Below are positions 35,795 through 44,587 of a stretch of 64,000 nucleotides of DNA, piece by piece (within the stretch, counting starts at the first letter, position 1; each line of letters opens with the position of its first letter). The DNA lies in assembly GCA_002682825.1 (NCBI GenBank), contig NOKP01000005.1:992001-1056000 (forward strand). Direction: 5' to 3'. The translations under genes were made by a program, and so were the position numbers. This DNA is from Neonectria sp. B-13 (Eukaryota > Ascomycota > Sordariomycetes > Hypocreales > Nectriaceae). A model generated the notes under the pieces. That model saw only the letters and a list, made by a program, of their open reading frames with translations, did not search any database and was not told where the DNA came from.

Positions 35795-36990
35795 ATGTCA
35801 CATCTCTCAACAGTCGAGACTACTCCCAACATGGAACTGCCCACTCTGAGATGGGGCATTATTGGTACGTATCAAAAGGTGCAATGATGAATCTGTAACT
35901 TACGCGATGTAGGATCTGGGCTGGTCTCGTCTTGGTTCGTTGGTGACCTGCTTCTTTCTCGCGATGACCAAAAAGCTCGCCACACTGTGCAAGCAATTGG
36001 AGCCTCGTCCAAACAAAAGGCCGAGGATTTTATCCAAAAATTCGCTCCCACAAGCACTGCTTCGCCCTATGGGTCTTATGCCGAAGTCTACCAAGACCTA
36101 GAGGTAGACATCGTCTATATTGGGCTGCCACATTCTTTCCACAAGGACGCATGCATCGCAGCAATCAGCCACGGAAAACATGTCCTGTGCGAGAAGCCAT
36201 TTACCCTGAACGCTCACGAGGCCAAAGAGGTCTTTGAGCTTGCTCGAGCGAAAAAGGTCTTCGTCATGGAAGGTAAGACACCCGGTCGTTATCATGTGAT
36301 TCTGGCTCAACGAGAGACTTAGCTTTGTGGACACGATTTCTGCCTATTGTTCAGGAACTTCGCAAGGTCGTTCACCAGGACAAAGCAATTGGAAATGTCC
36401 ATCGGGTCTTCTGCGACGCTGGTTTGGACCTGGACCTCGAAAGCCTCCCCGATGGTTCACGCCTGAAAGATCCGACACTTGGAGCAGGATCTCTACTCGA
36501 ACTTGGAATCTATGCTATCACATGGGGTCTAATACTCCTGGATGATGCCATTGGAGACAAGGCTGCCAAGCCAGATGTCTTCTCCGCCCAAACCATCAGC
36601 CAGGGCATCGACGTGGCGACGTCTCTGATACTGCACTACCCGGAGACTGGACGTCAGGGCATTGTCACCTCGACCACGAAAGCCAAAACAGACGACACGT
36701 TCACACGGATTGAAGGATCAGACGGCGTGATTTTGATCGAGGGTATTATTTCGGTGCCTGGCAAGTTCACTGTCATCCCGAAAGACACTAAGCTGAAGCC
36801 AAAGGAGTACGAATTCTCGCACGCGGGCCACGGGTTCTATTTTGAAGCCGACGCCGTGGCGCGCGACATCCGCGACGGAAAGCTGGAGAGTGATACAATG
36901 CCGTGGAGCGAGACTTTGAGGGTTTTCGAGCTCACGGATGGCGTTCGGCAGAGAGGGGGGGCTTTGTTTCCGCAAGATGTGTTCAATTAG
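35795..36990 (+). CDS. Gfo/Idh/MocA family oxidoreductase
   Basis: The spliced model is join(35795..35864, 35913..36272, 36323..36990), 365 aa; a second in-frame ATG at 35831 would give 353 aa and starts closer to the Rossmann fold. The N-terminal domain shows RWGIIGSGLVSSWF (nucleotide-binding loop), DIVYIGLPHSFH, and the family's CEKPFTLN at 116-123, in which Lys118 of the EKP motif is the usual catalytic/cofactor residue. The C-terminal half has the Gfo/Idh alpha/beta domain beginning EALWTRFLPIV, with GIYAITWG. It most resembles the dihydrodiol/D-xylose dehydrogenase branch. It would oxidise or reduce a sugar hydroxyl with NAD(P); beside a DUF1080 gene, oxidation at C3 of a glycoside is the natural proposal, but position and substrate are inferred. 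No signal peptide. Confidence 0.9.
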
Positions 36991-38211
36991 ACTAGGGTAG
37001 ATGTAGCTAATAGAATATGAGGGCAACACCGTTGCTAGACCTTCAACTCTTCCCATTCTTGCTTGAGGGCAGATGATGATTACTACTGATGGCGTTGGGT
37101 CTGGGTTCATGGCCACGGGTTCCAGCATGCCAGGTGAAGCGTGATGGGGCTAGGGAATCCAAGCCAGGGAGCTCGGATGCGTCGAACCTTCGGTGCTAAG
37201 CCGTTCTGCCATCCAACATTTCCGTCCTTGCCCGTTTTGGCAAATGTCGGAAACATCGGAAACATCGGAGAAGCTCCCGATGGTCTGCGTATGGGGACCC
37301 TCCGAGACTCCCCGGTAGGCGGTGGATCCGGTCCGCCCACTCTAAGACCCCTGATTACCTTGCAAAGCTCTTACTAGGGTGCTTGTCTGTCGTAACGAGT
37401 TTCGGCTCTAACCTCCGTAGGAAGGGCTTGCCTCTGCGGTTCTTTGAGACGCGGAAATAAGTGAGCTGTCATCTGTGTATCCGTAGCTGTGCCTGATATC
37501 ACCAGCTCAGGCAATCATTCAATCTACGTGGATGCTGAATCAACTGACTCTATAACGCCATTGGTATAGACAAGACATTTTGTTTTCTATTTCAGGAATT
37601 CGCATGTTCGTTTTCTCGTCGGGCTCTTCATTCACGGATTTTAATCCCGTACCACTTACCTTCCTCAGTCTGGGCATCAACACTACTGTCTCGGCGCAAC
37701 CTGAGATGACGAGCTGCCGTCCTAGATCGGAGCATTGATGGGCGAGGAAGCCATCGCCAAGGGTGCGCACGTTGTGCCGGGCCCAACCATCAACATACAA
37801 CAAAGAGGAATTCTGGACAGTGAACGGAAAGCCAGGCCTTAAACCCCCAGGCCCACGGCCGGCTACGATCGTGGTTCTGACTACTTGGTTCAGCAGATCT
37901 GGCTTCTAGCACCCAACCTCTGCCTAAACTACGGCAGGAGCCATGACTGGTACAAAGGGCTGCCTTCGGCAAGCCCGAACCGAGGGCTCTACAGCTAAGG
38001 TGTTAATCGAACACCGATCAGGGATTACTCTATACGTCACAGAATTTGGATCAACGAACGGACTTTGGTGACACTGAGGGTAATGCATGTACTGTATTGA
38101 GCTATCTGCTCTGATTGTTGGCCGCCGGATGTTCCACTTTTCAAATGCGATGCTTCATCACAACTTGACGGAAGAACTTTGTGCCAATCGTCCTTTGAAA
38201 GAAGCAGTAGC
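36991..38211. other. Intergenic region downstream of Gfo/Idh gene
   Basis: No supported gene. Positions 37,252-37,279 hold two CGGAAACAT units in tandem followed by CGGAGAAGCTCCCG. Open frames up to about 100 codons have no family resemblance. Confidence 0.6.
37266..37278 (+). promoter_or_regulatory. CGGAGAAGCTCCC motif (shared cluster word)
   Basis: Twelve of 13 bases match the motif at 31462 (minus strand). It lies 3' of the Gfo/Idh gene with no intact gene nearby to control, which weakens a promoter role unless the alcohol dehydrogenase remnant at 38212 was once the target. Confidence 0.3.
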
Positions 38212-38460
38212 TTAGAATTTAACACAGACGGGTTTTCGGTGCTTGCCGGTTTCCATCATCTCCACCGCATGTGGAAGATCTTCCAGTTTTATGAACTCGA
38301 TGAGGGGTTTGATGTTATGTTCCTCGCTGAAGCCAACACATTCTTCCAGCGTTCCGGCAGTTCCGTTGCACGCCGTCTTAATGATGTATCGCTTGAAGAT
38401 AATATCCAACGGTTCGATAGTTAGAGGCTCGTTGACAACCCCGACCAGCGCTGCCGTCAA
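38212..38460 (-). pseudogene. C-terminal fragment of a zinc-type alcohol dehydrogenase (MDR family)
   Basis: About 80 codons match the C-terminal end of medium-chain dehydrogenases: PLDIIFKRYIIKTACNGTAG (the last Rossmann strand region), a LEECVGFSEEHNIKPLIE helix, a KLEDLPHAVEMMETGKHRKP segment, and a VCVKF end. The zinc and cofactor domains are missing; the frame stops matching at 38460, where a GC-rich hairpin and then AT-rich repeat sequence begin. The preserved codons show no RIP-type stops, so truncation rather than point mutation inactivated it. Confidence 0.75.
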
Positions 38461-38503
38461 GTCAAGTAGGTCAAGTTGGCCCCCCCAACTTGACTTACGT
38501 GAC
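38461..38503. repeat. 19-bp-arm hairpin at the truncation point
   Basis: GTCAAGTAGGTCAAGTTGG (38461-38479) faces CCAACTTGACTTACGTGAC (38485-38503) across CCCCC; 17 of 19 positions pair. Confidence 0.8.
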
Positions 38504-38955
38504 TCCTCAGAAGCCCTAACTTACTTAAACTTGACTTACTTGATTTAACTTAATAATTTAACCTAATGTAACAGTAGGAGTAGCTTTCTGACCCAAATTA
38601 ACCCTATTTAAGCATTATTTGGGCTTACTATAGTCCTTATAGTATTCTTTTCTAATAGGATCTATAAGGAGGTTATTTAACTGTATACTATAAGTTTAGC
38701 TCTAATTCTTAAGTTATTATAAGAACTTAAAGGTCTTTAAATACATTAACTAATACTATAAGGTTATTATAGGCTTTAAGAGACTAAAGACCCTTTTATA
38801 GTTAATAGCTATTACTAGTATAGCTAAGATATTAAGGGCAAGCTATAATAGTATTAGTTATTTGCTTTTCTTCTTATACTACTATCTAATAGGACTATCT
38901 ATAACCTTAAGCTTTGCCTTATAGAATCTATCAAGCTTATTAAGTAAGTTATTAG

Positions 38956-38989
<34 letters not shown>

Positions 38990-39075
38990 TAGTATCCAGT
39001 GCTTCTAAGCATTTAACTAACCCTTCTAATAATTATACTTATGCTTAAGGCCCTATAGGGTAGAGGGGTTTAGTT
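38504..39075. mobile_element. AT-rich decayed insert of unknown class
   Basis: A roughly 570-bp block with the TA-rich, CA-poor composition of the left island is embedded in GC-balanced DNA. It starts at the hairpin that ends the dehydrogenase fragment and contains an 11-unit (ACT)n tract at 38956-38989. No transposase remnant could be read. Confidence 0.5.
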
Positions 39076-40212
39076 ACTTAGTTCGGTCTAAGGATATAGC
39101 CTGCAGAGGCGACATGATAGGGCCGAGGGCAGGACTGGCTGGTGGGGGGTCGAGTCACTGGCCATATCCCCAGAAGTGGGTGAGTGGCATGTTCATTTGA
39201 TTTGACAGAGATGGGTCTAGTGTATCGTGTGTGGCGATTACACAAGGACCCGGGCCGTTCCCATAGCCTGGCTCGATGAGTTGACCTCGGAGGTTGGCAC
39301 AGTCCTTGAGCACCTCGGTAGCCCAAGGTACCGCCGGGAAGGGCATGGGAGATTCAGCCATACGAGTGCGAAAGAAGACGGTGTTACCATGATGCATGTC
39401 ATCCCTGCGCATCGGGGCAAGGCTTTCACCGTACTCGGCCTGTGACTCCCAGCCGAACATGGCCTTGGCCCCCTGAGAGAAGTCCTAGAATGGCCTTGCC
39501 TAAGCAGTCAATAAAAATTAGTAACAAGAGACAAATGTCACGACCTGTGCGGGCATCGAGAGCGTCAACTGAGATTATTATAGAGTCCTTAACATCACAC
39601 TATGGACATTATGGTCCGTAAGGACGGTCGCGGTAGGGTCAGCTCAGCGTTGAGGAGTTGTATGGCCTTCAGGTCGCCGTCGCGGGTACGCTGTGAGCCG
39701 TCGTCGACCAGACGCCCGGTGACGCCACGGGGGCCTAGTCCGTTCTCTATGCTGGCATTGCCGCCGAGATGCGAGCGGTTGTGGATGAGAGCTACACGCT
39801 TGAATAGCCGCGTTGACGATATAATGCAGAATAATCCCCGGAACACCGCCACAGAAGACCCAGAACCACGGCTACATTCGACTTTTCCTTTCGGGCTCTG
39901 CGGGTCAAGTCTCTGCCAGCCTGCGTCAACGGAGGAAATCGAACCCCGCGTAAGTCCACCGCCCGGCTTCGATCTGACTGGGGTATTCCGAGTCTAGAGA
40001 AGCACTGTGTCTTCGTTTACAATTACAAGACTAAAACTAATCATTTCCCACACCAGCCACTCTAACTACATCAAAAGTCTGATCTTGAATGCCTACAAAG
40101 AAAGTTCAGAGCGGGGTATAAAGATCCGTTCCATCATCCCCTCTCCCGCGTAAACAGCAAAAGTCAACGAGTTTTCTTACTAAACCCACTTCTCCCCGAA
40201 CTCACCAACGCT
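39076..40212. other. Relic-like sequence of unknown family
   Basis: GC-balanced. On the minus strand, 39155-39460 and 39595-39852 stay open for roughly 85-100 codons with protein-like composition (for example RTRDGDLKAIQLLNAELT near 39,650), but I do not recognise a family and see no start or splice structure. They may be two pieces of one decayed minus-strand gene, perhaps separated from the 38212 fragment by the insert. Confidence 0.3.
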
Positions 40213-41185
40213 ATGGCTGGAAAGAAACCACGCCAATTCGAGATTGTTCTGTTTGGTGCCACTGGCTACACCGGGAACGTCTGCGCCGAATATGTTCATA
40301 CGCGCACTAGAAGCTCCCCTGCTTCAAGAGTTGGGACTGAAAACCCAGGTGGTTATTTCAACAGTCGGCCCGTATCAAAGCTATGGAGAGCCTATGTTTA
40401 AGGTATGTGCATCTGCTGGCACCCACTACGTAGATTAGTAAATAGTATCTCGAAGCGAATTTCTGCAATTACTAACTTTCCTCGGCATTGGAGAGACCCC
40501 ATGGATTCCTGACATGATTACCAAGTATCATAAAACTGCACAGAGTACAGGTGCTATTGTAATTGTCCTCGCACTCAGGCCGGCTTTCATGGATATCCGC
40601 ATAAATTTCCCACGGTGTGCTTGTTGCTAACACGGAGAAGATTATTCCATCCGGCGGTTTCGACTCTGTCCCATCAGATATATCTGCCTTTGCCGTGGTT
40701 GATTATATTAGTACCAAATTGTCTTCACACACTTCTAGAGTTGATTTCTCATTGCAAAAGGCTAAAGGCAGTGCCAGTGACGGTACCATACCATCTCTCA
40801 TCAATGCCTTTGACACCTACTCCCTCTCGGACCTCTTTAAGAAGCTGGCTCCATTCTCCCTCGCTGCAAGACAGCTGAAGCGGAGCCATCCTCAACAAGC
40901 ATATTCCTTTAAGCTAAAGTCTTTGGTCTACGCTACGTCTCCGACTTGGGCTGGATGGCAGTTAACCCCGAAGGCCAACATGTCATCGGATGGCTCAGGT
41001 TTAACGGCGATCCGTATTGGTTTACTACACTTTACTTAGGAGAGGCTGCTTTCCTTCTCCCAAGGGATGCAAGCGTGCAGGATCGAATGAAGGGTGGCAT
41101 CTTAACAGCTGCGCTTCTAGGTGCTACATTTGTGCAGGCTCTGGAGAGAAATGGTATGGATCTTGAGGTGAGGGAAGCCATTTGA
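40213..41185 (+). pseudogene. Decayed saccharopine-dehydrogenase-like (trans-acting enoyl reductase type) gene
   Basis: The frame opens MAGKKPRQFEIVLFGATGYTG with a clean Rossmann glycine motif, then is broken. About 50 codons expected after the first strand are missing and the frame shifts before VVISTVGPYQSYGEPMFKVC and a following AGTHYVD. Stops follow, GETPWIPDMI reappears near 40,490, GGFDSVPSDIS continues near 40,650, and another shift precedes LGWMAVNPEG and GGILTAALLGATFV. These are the expected blocks of the family in the right order, so the identity is good and the gene is broken by deletion and frameshifts, without RIP-type stops. A functional version would need at least two unseen frame corrections. 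Confidence 0.75.
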
Positions 41186-42255
41186 AGCGATCAGAAGAGG
41201 TAGTAAGGTGTTGTTGTGTGAATAGGAATAGAGTGGAATGCGAGCGATCAATATGCCATCATCACAGCCTGCTGTATACATGATGGTGGCAGTAGCCAGC
41301 TAAGAGCTTATTAAGGTGTTGCAGTAGCTCTAGACACACTAAATCGTGATATTGAGATAGAAGCAATACTATTCCCCACCAAGTATGTAGCAGCACTGCA
41401 TGTCTCAGGTAAAATACTTCATAGCGTAACAGATTGGTCAGGGCAGTTGCTTGCATCTGTCACGAGAACATTGAACTCGTCCCCCCACGGCGCTACGTCT
41501 ACGTAAACGTTCTACACGACTCTGCAGGGATCCTACCTGTTGAAAAGCCCACTCACCCACTGCAACAGAACTTGAAGGGCGGCTGTGTCGGTGAATGACA
41601 TTAAGTATGCTCATTGCCCTCGGGGTTGATCCTGATGGAAGTACTCACTGTGCAATGGGGAGATGACGACTACACTGGTCAAGTTATCAAGGCTGGACAA
41701 GAAATTCGATTAGGCATCCCAGAAAACGATGCGGTGACACTGATATACAGGATGCTGAAATCCTCGGACTATTTGACCCCGTCACGTATTTCTACCGTAC
41801 AACAAAACCCCAAGCCGGCAATGCACTTTAACAGTACCGACTCAACGTAACGAGGCAGCGTCATGCATATCAGAGAAACGAATCATCAAGCCACCGAGGC
41901 ATTTCCTCTTCCATTATCATCAAGACACAGGATGATCTTCTCCATAATGCGCAACCTCTACATGATGAGTTCGCCATTGGCTGGGTAAACCTCGTTTCCC
42001 CTCACCACATGCGGCATTTCTCGGATCAGATGCTCATGAATACATCGTCACGCGCCGGCCAGATACTTACAAGCGTATGTAACGTTGATCGAATACCACC
42101 TGCCTCTTCAACTGATTGTTACCTATGTATGAAGACATGACGCTAGGTCTGTTTATTCAACATGCGCGACCAATACAACTACAACGGGCTCCTCCCATCT
42201 AGAGATCTCTAACCTAAATTGTTTCCTAGCTTGGTTCGGATTGTACTTCGTCGTA
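41186..42255. other. Intergenic region upstream of GH105
   Basis: No supported gene. A 75-codon open stretch at 41,614-41,850 (plus strand) has protein-like composition but no recognisable family; it may be a short relic. Confidence 0.5.
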
Positions 42256-43526
42256 ATGAAGCCCATACTGTTCTTTCTTATTGGAAGAGTTGCAGCTACG
42301 CAACTTGACACCTCCCATCTGACGCGAATGGCGGATACCATGATCGCGCAGGGAATCAAGCCAGACCGTGGATACCAGGATGCAGTCCTCTACCTCGGAA
42401 TCGAAAAGGCTTATGAGCTCTCGCAGGACGAAAAGTACTTGGACTGGTACAAAGGGCAAATTGAAGGCCCGGTAGTCCAAGAGGGCGGCACCATTAAGGG
42501 CTGGAACTATACGAGATGGGTGCTCGATGAATACCGGATGGGACACAATTATCTTTACCTGTATGACCAGACTGGAGATGGCAAGTTCAAGTCCGCTGCC
42601 GACATAGTCCGGCATATGCTATACGATTACCCTCGGACACCCTCTGGCGGGTTTTGGTGAGTAGTCTATGAGACAAGTCGACTCGCATTGCCCGGCACTA
42701 AAACCAAATCAAGGCATCAGCAATTCTTCCCAGACCAAATGTGGCTAGATGGGATTTACATGGCCGACTCTTTCTACGCCCAGTGGACGCATCTATACGA
42801 CAAGGACAACCAAACAGCTTGGGACGACATCCTGCTTCAATATGAGCTCATCGATACACACACACGCAACCAGACGTCGGACCTTCACGTGCATGGCTGG
42901 GCTGAGACTGACAGTGCGCCATGGGCTGATGCCGCAACAGGACGAGCACCCAACGTATGGGGCCGCGCCCTAGGCTGGTATTTCATGTCTCTTGTCGAGG
43001 TGTTGCAGTTCTTCCCTACTCAGCATCCCGGCCATGACCAACTGCTCGGGTACCTTGTGTCCCTTGCTAACGGACTGAAGAGTACTCGAGACCCAGCTTC
43101 TGGCAGCTGGTGGCAGGTCATGAACGAACCATATCCTGGCCAAATGGGCAATTTCATCGAGAGCAGCGCTTCCGCCATGTTTACTTGGGGGCTGCTGAAA
43201 GGTATCGACCTAGGATACCTTAACCACACGGAGTTTATGCAGACAGCAAAGTATTCCTATCTCAGCCTAGTTGATAACTTTATCACGGAAGCCGACGATA
43301 GAACACTGACTCTTAATGGCACTGTTGCTGAGTGCGGCCTGGTCAGTTCCAATGTGACGTTTGAGGTGAGTATCTTGGCAAACATCTCGCCCTCTCTGTT
43401 CAAGACACTCAAGCTGACCTATCTTAGTACTATATCAGTAGGCCTACTGTCTTGAACGGCCAAAATGGCGTGGGCCCCTTCATGCTCGCCGCTTATGAAT
43501 GGGAGACTTGGGCTAAGGATGCATGA
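42256..43526 (+). CDS. Glycoside hydrolase family 105 (unsaturated rhamnogalacturonyl hydrolase type)
   Basis: The spliced model is join(42256..42656, 42714..43365, 43428..43526), 383 aa; introns 57 and 62 bp. The protein fits the GH105 alpha/alpha-barrel: SGGFWHQQFFPDQMWLDG at 130-147, whose Asp146 corresponds to the catalytic Asp of the YteR group, then MADSFYA, HGWAETD (His194), NVWGRALGWY and FIESSASAMFTWGLLKG. These enzymes remove 4,5-unsaturated uronic acids left by polysaccharide lyases on rhamnogalacturonan or similar glycans. The start MKPILFFLIGRVAA is short and hydrophobic and could be a signal peptide, but its cleavage context is weak, so location is unsure. The 3' side runs into an LTR-like repeat 318 bp downstream. 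Confidence 0.92.
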
Positions 43527-43843
43527 GATTTGGACACTACAGATTGTGGGAAGGTGCAACAATCTCCCCCAGGTCCGCATATGGACATCCACTTGCGTAT
43601 CCGGAATCTTCAAAATCACTGTCACTTTTCCTCGGGTCATTATCCTCACTTATTTCATCTTTATAGCCTTCATTTTCATCTTTATCCTTATCTTTATCAC
43701 TTTCCAGTTCATCATTCAGCATTACCTTACTGTTCAAATAATTTAGGGTTTAATACTATTTAACCTCTAACTAACTGAATGTATTACTATTTCTTTTAAT
43801 ACTATTATAAATATTATAAAGCTAGACTAAATATCCTCTAAAT
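43527..43843. other. GH105 3' flank with an acidic minus-strand open stretch
   Basis: Positions 43,537-43,737 stay open on the minus strand and would encode an Asp/Glu/Lys-rich segment (DELESDKDKDKDENEG and similar), which may be the tail of a lost gene or chance in a TCTTTATC-rich tract. The last 100 bp are AT-rich. Confidence 0.35.
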
Positions 43844-44419
43844 TATCACAGCCCAGGTTAGGACCAGGCGGTCACAACCGGCAGAATCATTTCAGTACCT
43901 ACTTTTTCCTTCCTATCACAGTGTATAACACCTGCACATCGAACAGACACTGTTCAACACAACTCGACACCGTTCGACTACACTAGTCCCCCGTATATAT
44001 ACACAGTTACTTAGCACATTAGACAAGAGCTTTAAGCTCCTTAGCCTCCTATCAATAATCATACTTGGTTATACAATCACTTACCATTGCACATTACCAT
44101 CGTGACCTACATTGCTCACTACGTGTCACGTGCCTAAAGAGCACTAGCGAAGGAATGGCTTACAACGAGCGAAACACGTGCGAAGCACTGGAGACGCCTA
44201 TAAATTAGGGCGTTTCTACCACGTATAGGGACTTCGGAGATTAATCTTACAACACCACCACCCCTACCTTCGAGTCTATAGTGACTATCCTTCTGACTAC
44301 CTGCTTCTATCACGCTTCCTACCTTTTGGCTCTGACACTACGACGTCCTGATCCACTCGATCATCAAACCACACGCCTTGGACCTACCCTAGACCCCTAG
44401 GTTAAGCCCGACCGTCACA
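43844..44419 (-). repeat. LTR-like repeat, copy B (full, little RIP)
   Basis: Read on the minus strand it runs from TGTGACGGTCGGGCTTAACC to CTAACCTGGGCTGTGATA, about 576 bp. The ends resemble LTR termini (TGTGAC..GTGACA with one C-to-T). It contains a TATATATAC core and AAGGAGCTTAAAGCTCTTGT. No internal retrotransposon and no clear target duplication were seen, so it is probably a solo LTR. It is the parent-like version of copy A. Confidence 0.7.
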
Positions 44420-44587
44420 ACCTGGTTTTCTCAGTATGAGTATAAAGATCCTACCTAGGCATATTCAGCAGTGTTAGGCACATTTAACAACCCTAGCGAG
44501 AAATAAGAGGGCAGGCCTGGTCTTTACCCCTCCCTCCTCTGCATACATACTCCCAATCTGAATCTGCGCTAGGAATCCAATCTCTCA

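Noticed and set aside
38461..39085. Terminal inverted repeats for the AT-rich insert
   Set aside because: The right end has only a weak direct resemblance (about 12 of 19) to the left hairpin arm, not an inverted match.
43844..44419. Target-site duplication for LTR copy B
   Set aside because: The five bases on each side (TAAAT and ACCTG) do not match.
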